Positions 14,738-20,641 of a DNA stretch of 38,881 nt are shown piece after piece. The DNA is from a virus. The translations under genes and the position numbers were made by a program. Numbering within the stretch: position 1 is the stretch's first letter; every line of letters begins with the position of its first letter. A model generated the notes under the pieces. That model was not told where the DNA came from, ran no database searches, and saw only the letters and a list, made by a program, of their open reading frames with translations. Where the stretch lies: positions 1 through 38,881 of the IMG/VR virus record IMGVR_UViG_3300044608_001059; one strand, given 5' to 3'.

Positions 14738-15015
14738 TGCCCCAGCCACCGGAAAATATCTTCGACGCTGCGCCACGTCGGGCACTCGGCGTCCACGTCC
14801 ACCCCGTTGTCCCGCAGCCATTGCCGGCGCGCCAACTGGGCGGGGCTGTACCGGGCATTTCCTGACTTGACCTCGATCAGCCACGGGCGGCGGTCGAAGA
14901 TGATTTCCAGGTCACCCAGCGCCTCGCAGGACACGGGCCGGTACGGCAGCACAAGCTGATCCAGCGTCGCCCGGATAGCCGGCTCGATCACGTCTCGGCG
15001 GGCGGCGTGTCTCAC
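14734..15015 (-). CDS. VRR-NUC-like nuclease
   Basis: A 93-residue protein from GTG 15015, which overlaps the upstream stop (GTGA). It has the order of the PD-(D/E)xK fold in the VRR-NUC family: an N-terminal helix with E11, D35 in G-D-L-E-I-I-F, then L-I-E-V-K-S-G with E48 and K50, and a Q60 in S-P-A-Q-L. Such small proteins cut structured or branched DNA and often work beside phage recombinases and helicases, which are encoded nearby. Its stop overlaps the PP-loop gene. Confidence 0.85.
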   Translation of the reverse strand: MRHAARRDVIEPAIRATLDQLVLPYRPVSCEALGDLEIIFDRRPWLIEVKSGNARYSPAQLARRQWLRDNGVDVDAECPTWRSVEDIFRWLGQ

Positions 15016-15101
15016 AGCCCCGCCCCCACCAGCCGCGCACCCAGCACCGCCACGGTGGCGAGCAGGCACAGCCAGACCAGTGCCCCGGCGCCGTCATCCA
15101 T
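15012..15101 (-). CDS. Tiny membrane protein, 29 residues
   Basis: A 29-residue ORF: an acidic start (MDDGAG) and one transmembrane helix (about residues 7-27). The ATG overlaps the end of the upstream gene by eight bases, and the stop overlaps the GTG of the nuclease-like gene. The couplings support it, but it has no known role. Confidence 0.5.
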   Translation of the reverse strand: MDDGAGALVWLCLLATVAVLGARLVGAGL

Positions 15102-15306
15102 TGCGTTCCTCCGCTTTCTGCTTAGCCTCGTCCGCGCTGTCGAAAAAATCCACCAGCACCCACGTTTTCGGGTCCACGCGGTGCCACAGGCCGTAGCGCG
15201 GGGTTTCGTCGGCGTAGTGGTAGCGGGCGACGGTGTAGACCCCGCACACGCTTTCCAGGTGGTACTTGCTGCCGCGCTGCCATTGCATTTCAGAACCGCC
15301 GGTCAT
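15094..15306 (-). CDS. Small protein of unknown role
   Basis: A 70-residue protein with many aromatic residues (Y-H-L-E-S-V-C-G-V-Y-T-V-A-R-Y-H-Y and K-T-W-V-L-V-D-F-F-D), suggesting a small beta-sheet domain, and a charged helix at the end. The start at 15306 is tentative; ATG 15288 just past the upstream stop is an equal choice, and GTG 15312 is possible. No known function. Confidence 0.6.
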   Translation of the reverse strand: MTGGSEMQWQRGSKYHLESVCGVYTVARYHYADETPRYGLWHRVDPKTWVLVDFFDSADEAKQKAEERNG

Positions 15307-15529
15307 CGCCACGCACCCTGTCCACGCGTTTCACCAGTTCCTCGCCGGCCCGTTCCATCACCTGCCACCAGATTTTTTCCAGCGCCCGCCGTTGCTTCGT
15401 GGTGCTGCGGACGTACATCAACGCTTCCACAGCCTCTTGGATCGCATCGGCCGCGTGCCAAAGCGCCAGCGTCGGCTCGTCCTTCGTGAAGGCGGGCAGC
15501 AGTTCGTCCGGCAGTTCAGGCAACGGCAC
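15290..15529 (-). CDS. Small helical protein of unknown role
   Basis: A 79-residue acidic helical protein from GTG 15529, overlapping the helicase end by 14 bases. It is rich in Leu, Glu and Ala with a W-W-Q-V-M-E-R helix. Its tight coupling to the helicase gene may mean that the two act together, but nothing in the sequence shows this. Confidence 0.6.
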   Translation of the reverse strand: MPLPELPDELLPAFTKDEPTLALWHAADAIQEAVEALMYVRSTTKQRRALEKIWWQVMERAGEELVKRVDRVRGDDRRF

Positions 15530-17018
15530 GGCGGCGCTCCTGGCCCTTCGCCCACTTGATTTGCAGGTGCTTCACCAAGCCCGCCGTTTCGGCGCTCGGG
15601 ACCGCCATCGCGTCCCGGTTCCAGTCCCACGGGGGAAACGAACCAAACGCTTCCTTGTATTTGTGCGCGGCCCACCCCGGCTTGAAACCACGGCTATGCG
15701 CATACATCCGCAGTTCGGCGTAGGTCTGCCGCTGCTGGCGCCGCGCCTCGCCGTTGCGACGCTCCAGGTCGCCGTCGATAACCGCCACATCCTTCGCCGG
15801 ACGCGGCACCTGCCACCCGCATTTCGGGCAAACCATCGACCCGCGAAAGACGTGGGCGCAGCTACCACACGTCCGCGTCCGCTGCTCCCGCGCCTTGGGG
15901 TCGCGCTCGCGCAGCTTGGCTTGCCGCTCCTGCACCGTCTCGTCACCGGCCAGCGACCACGGCCGGTCCTCGTCGGCAAACCCGTGCAGGTCTACGGCGC
16001 CCGAGTGGTCTAGCACCAGAGCATCCGTCTTACCCGGCGCCGGCCGCAGGCCACGGCCGACCATCTGGAGGTACAGAACCAGCGACTTCGTGGGCCGCGC
16101 CAGCACCACGCACGACAGGTCCGGCAGGTCGAAGCCGTAAGACGCCAGAAAACAATTCGTCAGGACGCCCGTATCGCCCCGCCGGAACCGCTCAAAAATA
16201 CGGTCGCGCTCGGCCTGAGGGGTCGCCGCATCGACGTGTTCGGCGGGAACGCCCGACCGATTAAAGGCGTTCGCAAGGTGCTGCGAATGCTCGATGCCCG
16301 AGGCAAACACCACCGTCCGGCGGCCCGCCGCGAGCTTGTGCCAGTGCGACACAATGTCGCCCACCAGCTTCGGCGCGCTCATCACGCGCTCAAGCTGGCC
16401 CTGGACATAGTCGCCGGCCCGTACCTGCACCTCGTCCAGGTCGGGTTTGGTCGGGGCGTAGTAGACCGCCGGGCACAAGAAACCCTGCGCCGTCAGTTCG
16501 GCCACCGAGGCCACCGGAATAATCTCGTCGTACACCACACCCAACGCCCGGCCGTCACCGCGGGCCGGCGTCGCCGTCAGCCCCAGCACCATCGCGTCGC
16601 GGTAGTGGTCCAACACCCGCAGCGTGGACGGCGAGATACTCAGGTGCGCCTCGTCCACGATCACCAAGTCCGCACGCGGCGCGCACGCGGCGCCCTTTTT
16701 CAGCCTGGCGTGCAACGTCTGCACGCTCGCCACCTGCAACGGGGCGTACAGGCTCGGCGATTCGCCAGCCATCACGATCCCCGGCGGCAGGCCGGCCGCG
16801 GTCAGTTTCTCGACGGTCTGATGCACCAGCTCGCGCCGCGGGGCCACGAACAGCACCCGACGGCCGGCAGACTTGGCCGCCGCCATCACCGCCACCGCCA
16901 TCACCGTTTTGCCCGCGCCCGTCGGGGCCAGCAGGATCGGCCGGCGGCCGGCGCGCAGCGACTCACCCACGGCGGTCAGCGCGGCTTGCTGGTACGGGCG
17001 TAGCGAGAAACTGTTCAC
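15516..17018 (-). CDS. SF2 DEAD/DEAH-type helicase
   Basis: A 500-residue ATP-driven DNA or RNA strand-separating enzyme. Motif Q/Ia: L-R-P-Y-Q-Q near residue 6. Motif I is P-T-G-A-G-K-T (32-38), motif II D-E-A-H (122-125), motif III T-A-T (148-150), and motif VI Q-M-V-G-R-G-L-R-P (near 330). A C-x2-C and C-x2-C zinc knuckle follows (CGSC and CPKC, about 400-415), then a charged tail. The GTG start overlaps a 36-residue ORF stop. Probably the phage replication or recombination helicase; it is not a DnaB type, and no DNA polymerase is present, so replication would lean on the host. Confidence 0.9.
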   Translation of the reverse strand: MNSFSLRPYQQAALTAVGESLRAGRRPILLAPTGAGKTVMAVAVMAAAKSAGRRVLFVAPRRELVHQTVEKLTAAGLPPGIVMAGESPSLYAPLQVASVQTLHARLKKGAACAPRADLVIVDEAHLSISPSTLRVLDHYRDAMVLGLTATPARGDGRALGVVYDEIIPVASVAELTAQGFLCPAVYYAPTKPDLDEVQVRAGDYVQGQLERVMSAPKLVGDIVSHWHKLAAGRRTVVFASGIEHSQHLANAFNRSGVPAEHVDAATPQAERDRIFERFRRGDTGVLTNCFLASYGFDLPDLSCVVLARPTKSLVLYLQMVGRGLRPAPGKTDALVLDHSGAVDLHGFADEDRPWSLAGDETVQERQAKLRERDPKAREQRTRTCGSCAHVFRGSMVCPKCGWQVPRPAKDVAVIDGDLERRNGEARRQQRQTYAELRMYAHSRGFKPGWAAHKYKEAFGSFPPWDWNRDAMAVPSAETAGLVKHLQIKWAKGQERRRAVA

Positions 17019-17125
17019 TGTGCGGTCGCGTCCACTGTGCGAACACCAAAACCACTAGGCGGACTCGTCCACTCCGTGGACGGCTTTAACCACCTGCTGA
17101 ACACCTGTATCCACCTAGCGGTCAT
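17015..17125 (-). CDS. Micro-ORF before helicase, 36 residues
   Basis: A 36-residue ORF with AAGGGG before its ATG and a stop that overlaps the helicase GTG (GTGA), the same coupling used across the genome. It is Trp- and Ser-rich. The coupling suggests it helps translate the helicase. Function unknown; it may only be a leader. Confidence 0.45.
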   Translation of the reverse strand: MTARWIQVFSRWLKPSTEWTSPPSGFGVRTVDATAQ

Positions 17126-17175
17126 AACCCCTTACCCATGCCGAGCCTGAGCGGCTTTTGGCCGTAGCCGGACAT
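17122..17175 (-). CDS. Micro-ORF, 17 residues, Gly/Lys-rich
   Basis: A 17-residue ORF with GCGGGG before ATG and an ATGA overlap with the next ORF. The product is basic and Gly-rich. Tiny basic Gly-rich peptides occur in tailed phages, but its short length keeps this weak. It lies within the right arm of the hairpin at 17163-17204. Confidence 0.3.
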   Translation of the reverse strand: MSGYGQKPLRLGMGKGL

Positions 17176-17204
17176 CCCCGCAACGCGCAGGGACGCCGGC
17201 TACG
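17163..17204. promoter_or_regulatory. Inverted repeat with GC stem between early genes
   Basis: Nine bases at 17163-17171 are matched by their reverse complement at 17196-17204, with a second short stem inside (17075-type spacing: TCCC at 17175-17178 with GGGA at 17190-17193). The resulting RNA hairpin lies between the 61-residue ORF and the helicase leader. No U-run follows, so it may pause or regulate rather than end transcription. Confidence 0.5.
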
Positions 17205-17385
17205 CCTTACCCACGCTGTCGCCGTCGCGGTAAGGCCGTGGTGCATCAACTTCACGGCGTAGCGCCGTCCGGTACTGCCCCTCTGCACCTACGCCCAGGG
17301 CTGCGGCTGGCCGGAATCCCCAAGTAGCCGCGGTGTCGTCGGTGCGCTTGCGTTCAATCGAGCCCGCACACACCGACCTCGGCAC
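17200..17385 (-). CDS. Small basic protein of unknown role
   Basis: A 61-residue ORF from GTG 17385 with GGAG about 9 bases upstream, six bases after the previous stop. It is Arg- and Ala-rich with no obvious domain. It fills what would otherwise be a gap in the leftward operon. Coding status is likely but not certain. Confidence 0.4.
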   Translation of the reverse strand: MPRSVCAGSIERKRTDDTAATWGFRPAAALGVGAEGQYRTALRREVDAPRPYRDGDSVGKA

Positions 17386-17391
17386 GTCACG

Positions 17392-17553
17392 TCACTCCGT
17401 TACGCGCTCAAACCACCAAACAAACCCAAGGCACCGAATGACAAACATCCGGCCGTACTGGCTCTCGAAATGCGGCGGCGTCAGGAGATAGCGCCACCAG
17501 TGATGAGGCGCGTCCGCCCACCCGTTCATGCACGCGAGGTAGCGCACCCTCAT
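17392..17553 (-). CDS. Small protein, Trp-rich, unknown role
   Basis: A 53-residue ORF whose ATG overlaps the upstream stop (ATGA). It has many aromatic residues (HHWWRY and F-V-W-W-F-E-R-V). A short amphipathic or membrane-associated segment at about residues 37-50 is possible. No family known to me. Confidence 0.55.
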   Translation of the reverse strand: MRVRYLACMNGWADAPHHWWRYLLTPPHFESQYGRMFVIRCLGFVWWFERVTE

Positions 17554-17774
17554 GCCTCACCTGCCGGCTGAATCCAGACCAGCGATGGCAAGCGCTTGAG
17601 CAGGAACGCGGGCAGGTGGTGTTCCTGCACCTCGTAGGCCGGCAGCGGCACCGTGGGGACCACGGGCGGCGGCGGTACGGTGTTGCCCGGCTCGCGGAAA
17701 TCGACGCCGGGGCGAAGGGACAGCGAACCGTCGGCGTTCTCGCGGACGGCGCGGGGGTCAGCCTTGGCTACCAT
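17550..17774 (-). CDS. Small proline-rich protein of unknown role
   Basis: A 74-residue protein that starts within the end of the Cro-like gene. The middle is Pro-rich (NTVPPPPVVPTVPLP) and probably unstructured; the C-terminal part is hydrophobic (FLLKRLPSLVWIQP). No activity can be assigned. Its position as second gene of the leftward operon suggests an early host-takeover role, which is inference. Confidence 0.6.
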   Translation of the reverse strand: MVAKADPRAVRENADGSLSLRPGVDFREPGNTVPPPPVVPTVPLPAYEVQEHHLPAFLLKRLPSLVWIQPAGEA

Positions 17775-17952
17775 CGTTCGTGGCTCCTGCGGCTTCTGGT
17801 TGCGTCTGGCGCATGATTTCGGCCAGACGGGCGTGGTAACGCTCGGGAACGTGATGCGGCTTCCACTGGTACGGGGTGTGCGGCCGAAGGCCGAGGGCCT
17901 TAGCAATCTTGTACCGGGTGCCGAAGTGCGCCAGCACTGCGTTGATATCCAT
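17758..17952 (-). CDS. P22 Cro-like DNA-binding regulator
   Basis: A 64-residue helix-turn-helix protein starting at ATG 17952. The segment N-A-V-L-A-H-F-G-T-R-Y-K-I-A-K-A-L-G-L (residues 4-22) and the following P-H-T-P-Y-Q-W-K match the Cro/YdaS group, where the second helix reads DNA. Lambda-like Cro proteins are 60-70 residues, the same as here. It lies beside a divergent promoter region with operator-like repeats and is the first leftward gene. It probably turns down one or both promoters. Its transcript may be leaderless (predicted promoter -10 ends 8 bases before the ATG). No CI-type repressor is present. Confidence 0.8.
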   Translation of the reverse strand: MDINAVLAHFGTRYKIAKALGLRPHTPYQWKPHHVPERYHARLAEIMRQTQPEAAGATNDGSQG

Positions 17953-17960
17953 AACCGGGC

Positions 17961-17988
17961 ACCCTACGGATGCCACCGGAAATGTCAA
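17961..17988 (-). promoter_or_regulatory. Leftward promoter for Cro-like operon
   Basis: On the - strand TTGACA (17983-17988, a perfect -35) is followed after 16 bases by TAGGGT (17961-17966, weak -10). The expected start falls at about the ATG of the Cro-like gene (17952), so the message would be leaderless or nearly so. The -10 matches the consensus at only three of six positions. Confidence 0.6.
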
Positions 17989-18003
17989 TAGCCCCGTGGC
18001 GGT

Positions 18004-18037
18004 GCCGACGAACGGTCGATTACAGCCGACGAACGGT
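18004..18037. promoter_or_regulatory. Paired direct-repeat operator
   Basis: GCCGACGAACGGT occurs at 18004-18016 and again at 18025-18037. The two copies are 21 bases apart, two helical turns, and lie between the two divergent -35 boxes. A third partial copy (GCCGACG) lies at 18125-18131. This is the layout expected of operator sites for the Cro-like protein, though direct repeats, not palindromes, are unusual for a dimeric Cro. Confidence 0.7.
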
Positions 18038-18039
18038 AG

Positions 18040-18067
18040 TTGATATGGCGGACAGGGTATGTAATAT
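18040..18067 (+). promoter_or_regulatory. Rightward early promoter
   Basis: TTGATA (18040-18045, five of six -35 bases) and TAATAT (18062-18067, four of six -10 bases) are 16 bases apart. Transcription would start near 18075 and read into the early operon, with about 80 bases of leader before the first ATG at 18154. The -35 lies two bases after the second operator copy. Confidence 0.6.
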
Positions 18068-18076
18068 GGTCGCCAA

Positions 18077-18139
18077 GCCCGCCCCCACCCGTTCCTCCAA
18101 CCGGGTGCCTAGCGAGAGGGGTCAGCCGACGGGGCGGGC
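18077..18139 (+). promoter_or_regulatory. Structured early-operon leader
   Basis: GCCCGCCCC (18077-18085) pairs with GGGGCGGGC (18131-18139), and ACCCG/CGGGT (18087-18091, 18102-18106) forms a smaller hairpin inside. This leader could act in transcription control (pausing or antitermination) or mask a ribosome site. No U-run follows. Confidence 0.4.
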
Positions 18140-18153
18140 GCTGGGAGACAGAC

Positions 18154-18486
18154 ATGGACACGCGATTCCCCATCGGTAACCCGACCCTCGCGGACCTCAT
18201 CACCGCGCAGCTCACCGATTCCTGGCGCGGCGGTGTCCGCCAGCCCATCGACGGGTGCGAGGTGAACGACCTGCTGCGGCAGTTCGCGCAGGCCCACCCC
18301 GCCCAGTGCGCGCACTTCGTCGCTGAGGCGATTGCCGAGGCCGAGGACGACCACCTGTGCCGCATGGCCTGCGAGTCCACCGAACTCATGGGCACGACGG
18401 CGGCGCTGGCGATCCGCGCCTACACGCGGGCGTGCATGGAGGCGCAGCAGGCGTACCTGCTGTCCACCGAGAGGCTGGCGTCATGA
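18154..18486 (+). CDS. First early gene, unknown role
   Basis: A 110-residue protein, start at ATG 18154 with GGGAG about 6 bases before it. It is helical, with a Cys/His pattern (C-x-H-F, H-L-C, A-C) that does not match a known finger. The upstream in-frame extension contains the predicted promoter and operators, so the short form is used. First gene of the rightward operon, hence probably expressed right after DNA entry. Function unknown. Confidence 0.65.
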   Translation: MDTRFPIGNPTLADLITAQLTDSWRGGVRQPIDGCEVNDLLRQFAQAHPAQCAHFVAEAIAEAEDDHLCRMACESTELMGTTAALAIRAYTRACMEAQQAYLLSTERLAS

Positions 18487-18659
18487 GTGCGCCTCTGTGT
18501 TTTGAGATCAGCTCGGCGCTGGAACGTCTGATGGACGAGCATCGTTATTACGAGCGGCGACCACATGCCCCAGACGCTGCCGCGGATCTGGAATCCGCGT
18601 TTTCGCGCTTTGCCGACCTCATCGCCCGCCAGATCAAAGCCAACGAGGCGCAGTCATGA
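18483..18659 (+). CDS. Small early protein of unknown role
   Basis: A 58-residue helical protein from an ATG that overlaps the previous stop (ATGA). Acidic and Ala-rich; R-Y-Y-E-R-R basic cluster near the middle. No motif known. Its stop overlaps the next ATG. Confidence 0.6.
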   Translation: MSAPLCFEISSALERLMDEHRYYERRPHAPDAAADLESAFSRFADLIARQIKANEAQS

Positions 18660-18868
18660 ACGCCTACGGCGGATTCCCCAACGTGGACGAACTGCGGACG
18701 GCCTACGAGCGGTTGCAGGAGCGGATGCACGCGAAGTGCGACGAGGTGGAAAGGCTGCGCGAGGCCCTTGAGGATGCGCCGAAGCCCGACCTGTTCTTGT
18801 CCGCGGTTACCTACGCCGCCCGGTGCGGCGAATGGTATCGCACCACCCGCACGGAGGCCCTGTCATGA
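18656..18868 (+). CDS. Small coiled-coil early protein
   Basis: A 70-residue protein with a heptad region at residues 10-38 (L-R-T-A-Y-E-R-L-Q-E-R-M) and a C-terminal W-Y-R-T-T-R-T-E-A-L. That C-terminal DNA (18841-18862) is repeated at the end of the HNH gene and also carries the ribosome site of the next gene. Function unknown. Confidence 0.6.
   Translation: MNAYGGFPNVDELRTAYERLQERMHAKCDEVERLREALEDAPKPDLFLSAVTYAARCGEWYRTTRTEALS
18841..18862 (+). repeat. Direct repeat with ribosome-binding site, copy 1
   Basis: A 22-base block matches 21773-21794 at 20 of 22 positions. Both copies end a coding region and contain GGAGG that would serve the following gene. Confidence 0.8.
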
Positions 18869-19020
18869 GGATCGACTACGCGCACAAGCACTGGCTGCGT
18901 GAGCTTCAGCGCCGGACCGTCGCCAGTGACGACTTCAACTGCGGATTCTCGGCCGGCTTCATGGCCGCGATTCTGTTCGTGACCCTCGCGGTTTTGATTT
19001 TCGTGGAGGCAAGCCGGTGA
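18865..19020 (+). CDS. Small membrane protein, 51 residues
   Basis: A 51-residue protein starting in ATGA overlap, with a basic start and one transmembrane helix at about residues 27-48 (F-S-A-G-F-M-A-A-I-L-F-V and on). An early membrane protein of this size could alter the host envelope or block other phages, but this is inference. No lipobox. Confidence 0.6.
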   Translation: MRIDYAHKHWLRELQRRTVASDDFNCGFSAGFMAAILFVTLAVLIFVEASR

Positions 19021-19178
19021 GCAACACAGAGATTGAACTGCGGGCCGAGATTTTCCGCCTCAACGCCAAGGTGGCGGCCTACGAGGACGTTCTTGACGAG
19101 ATCGCGAGCTGCACCGAGTGCAAGCGCGCACGGGCGCTGGCGTGGGGTGTGCTGAGCGACCAGAAGGAAGCGGCGTGA
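19017..19178 (+). CDS. Small helical early protein with C-x2-C
   Basis: A 53-residue protein from a GTG overlapping the previous stop (GTGA). Charged helix with a C-T-E-C motif (residues 32-35) that could bind metal or pair through disulfide. Function unknown. Confidence 0.55.
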   Translation: MSNTEIELRAEIFRLNAKVAAYEDVLDEIASCTECKRARALAWGVLSDQKEAA

Positions 19179-19357
19179 TCCAGCCCGCGCACAAAGCCTT
19201 GGCCGTTGTGGCCCTGCGCGAGCGGGCCGAACGGATGAAGGTGGCGGCGCTGGCTGCCGCCGAAACGGACAGGGTGCGCGCGACCTCACTTCTTGACCTC
19301 GCTCGCGACTGCTCGCGGGCGGCTGATGAGATCCAACGGGAGATAACGCATGACTGA
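19175..19357 (+). CDS. Small helical early protein
   Basis: A 60-residue Ala/Arg-rich helical protein starting at GTG 19175 (GTGA). It overlaps the Erf gene by eight bases and so may be translated with it. No motif that would give an activity. Confidence 0.6.
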   Translation: MIQPAHKALAVVALRERAERMKVAALAAAETDRVRATSLLDLARDCSRAADEIQREITHD

Positions 19358-20018
19358 CGCAAGCGACAACATCGCCGAACTGGCCGCCGCGCTCGCCAAG
19401 GCGCAGGGCCATATCACGGGCGCGCTCAAGGACACCAACAACACGTTTTTCAAGTCCAAGTATGCCGACCTTGCGGCGTGCTGGGACGCCTGCCGGAAGG
19501 CGCTCAGCGACAACGGGCTGGCCGTCATCCAGACCACGACAGAGCGCGACGGGCACCTGTACGTCGCCACCACCCTCGCCCATTCGTCGGGCCAGTGGGT
19601 GCGCGGCTGGATGCCCGTCAAGACGAAGGACGACGGCCCGCAGGCTATGGGCTCGGGGGTCACCTACGCTCGGCGCTACGCGCTGGCGGCCATCGTCGGG
19701 CTGGCCCAGGTGGACGACGACGCCGAGGCGGCGCAGGGCCGGACCAGCGTGTCGCCCACCCGCATCGACCCCCTCGACAACGGCCAGACCGGCACGCCGC
19801 AGCAGCACAAGTATGCAGCCGAGTTCGCCAAGGCGTTTCGCGATGCGCTGGACGCCGACATTGGCGAGGATGAGAAGGCGCAGCGGATTGCCCAGCTTGG
19901 GCAGGAAATCAAGGAGGATGAGACCGTCATGGGCCTCACTTGGAGCCTGCTCAAGAAGGACAAACTACACAAGGCGATCACCCTCTACATGGGCAAGGCC
20001 CGGAAGGAAGCGGCATGA
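19350..20018 (+). CDS. erf: Erf-family single-strand annealing recombinase
   Basis: A 222-residue protein that anneals complementary single strands and helps circularise or recombine phage DNA. The family signs are the start region with L-A-A-A-L-A-K-A-Q-G-H-I, N-N-T-F-F-K-S-K-Y-A-D-L (residues 30-41) and G-S-G-V-T-Y-A-R-R-Y-A-L (about 101-112). Length is close to P22 Erf (204). GGGAG lies about 8 bases before the ATG. Next door is a small protein with an SSB-like acidic end, and a nuclease and a helicase lie on the other strand. Confidence 0.92.
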   Translation: MTDASDNIAELAAALAKAQGHITGALKDTNNTFFKSKYADLAACWDACRKALSDNGLAVIQTTTERDGHLYVATTLAHSSGQWVRGWMPVKTKDDGPQAMGSGVTYARRYALAAIVGLAQVDDDAEAAQGRTSVSPTRIDPLDNGQTGTPQQHKYAAEFAKAFRDALDADIGEDEKAQRIAQLGQEIKEDETVMGLTWSLLKKDKLHKAITLYMGKARKEAA

Positions 20019-20251
20019 GCTACGAGCAGCGTGACAACAGCGGAAGCCTGTTCCGCAACGAGAGCGACAACCCGAAGGCGCCGACCCACACCGGCAAGTG
20101 TCGGGTCAACGGGGTGGATATGCGGATTTCCGCGTGGGTCAAGGAAGGCAAGAGCGGGAAGTTTTTCAGCCTCGCTTTCGACCCGCCGCGCGACAAGCCC
20201 GCGAAGCCCGCCCCGAAGCCCGAGCCGGACGATTCGGACGTTCCCTGGTGA
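20015..20251 (+). CDS. Small SSB-tail-like protein after Erf
   Basis: A 78-residue protein in ATGA overlap with erf. Residues 10-50 look like a small beta barrel (G-K-C-R-V-N-G-V-D-M-R-I-S-A-W). The end, a Pro/Lys linker then D-D-S-D-V-P-W, resembles the acidic tip of bacterial SSB (D-D-D-I-P-F) that recruits repair proteins. Such a protein could bind or recruit Erf on single-stranded DNA. The fold is not established. Confidence 0.65.
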   Translation: MSYEQRDNSGSLFRNESDNPKAPTHTGKCRVNGVDMRISAWVKEGKSGKFFSLAFDPPRDKPAKPAPKPEPDDSDVPW

Positions 20252-20320
20252 TCCCCCGCGAGCGCAGCGCACTCTCCCCCGGCTGGCCCGGCCGTCTGCG
20301 TGGGGCGTAGGAGAAGGATT

Positions 20321-20641
20321 ATGACGATTGACGAACTGGAACGGCTGCACCGCGAGGCGACGCCGGGGCCGTGGGAACAGCACAAGATCGCGTCGTTGTC
20401 TGTCATCGGGCCGGAGCCGGACGACTACGTCGTGGCGGCGTGCGGCAGCTACAGCACCACGCTGCGGGACATGACCTCCATTCAGACAGCCAATTCGTTG
20501 CTGATCGCCGCCTCCCGCAACGCCGTCCCCGACTTCATCGCGGTCCTGCGGCTGCTGGCGCGGGTGCGCCCGACGCTCGGGACGACGATGGCGGATGAGG
20601 ACGAGCGGATCGCCCTGCTGGCGAAGTGGGGTGTGTCGTGA
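20321..20641 (+). CDS. Ead/Ea22-like protein
   Basis: A 106-residue protein with GAAGGA before ATG 20321. The start (I-D-E-L-E-R-L-H-R-E-A-T-P-G-P-W-E) is typical of the Ead/Ea22-like group, common in early operons of lambdoid phages and not clearly understood; it may help early takeover. It lies after a 69-base gap that contains no gene. Confidence 0.75.
   Translation: MTIDELERLHREATPGPWEQHKIASLSVIGPEPDDYVVAACGSYSTTLRDMTSIQTANSLLIAASRNAVPDFIAVLRLLARVRPTLGTTMADEDERIALLAKWGVS

Noticed and set aside
15516-17018. Helicase as a defence (restriction) enzyme
   Set aside because: It has SF2 motifs but no nuclease domain of its own and lies in the early operon with recombination genes; a phage replication or recombination role is simpler.
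20252-20320. Gap after the SSB-tail gene as a further small gene
   Set aside because: No start with ribosome site and no overlap coupling; only the GAAGGA site of the next gene is present.
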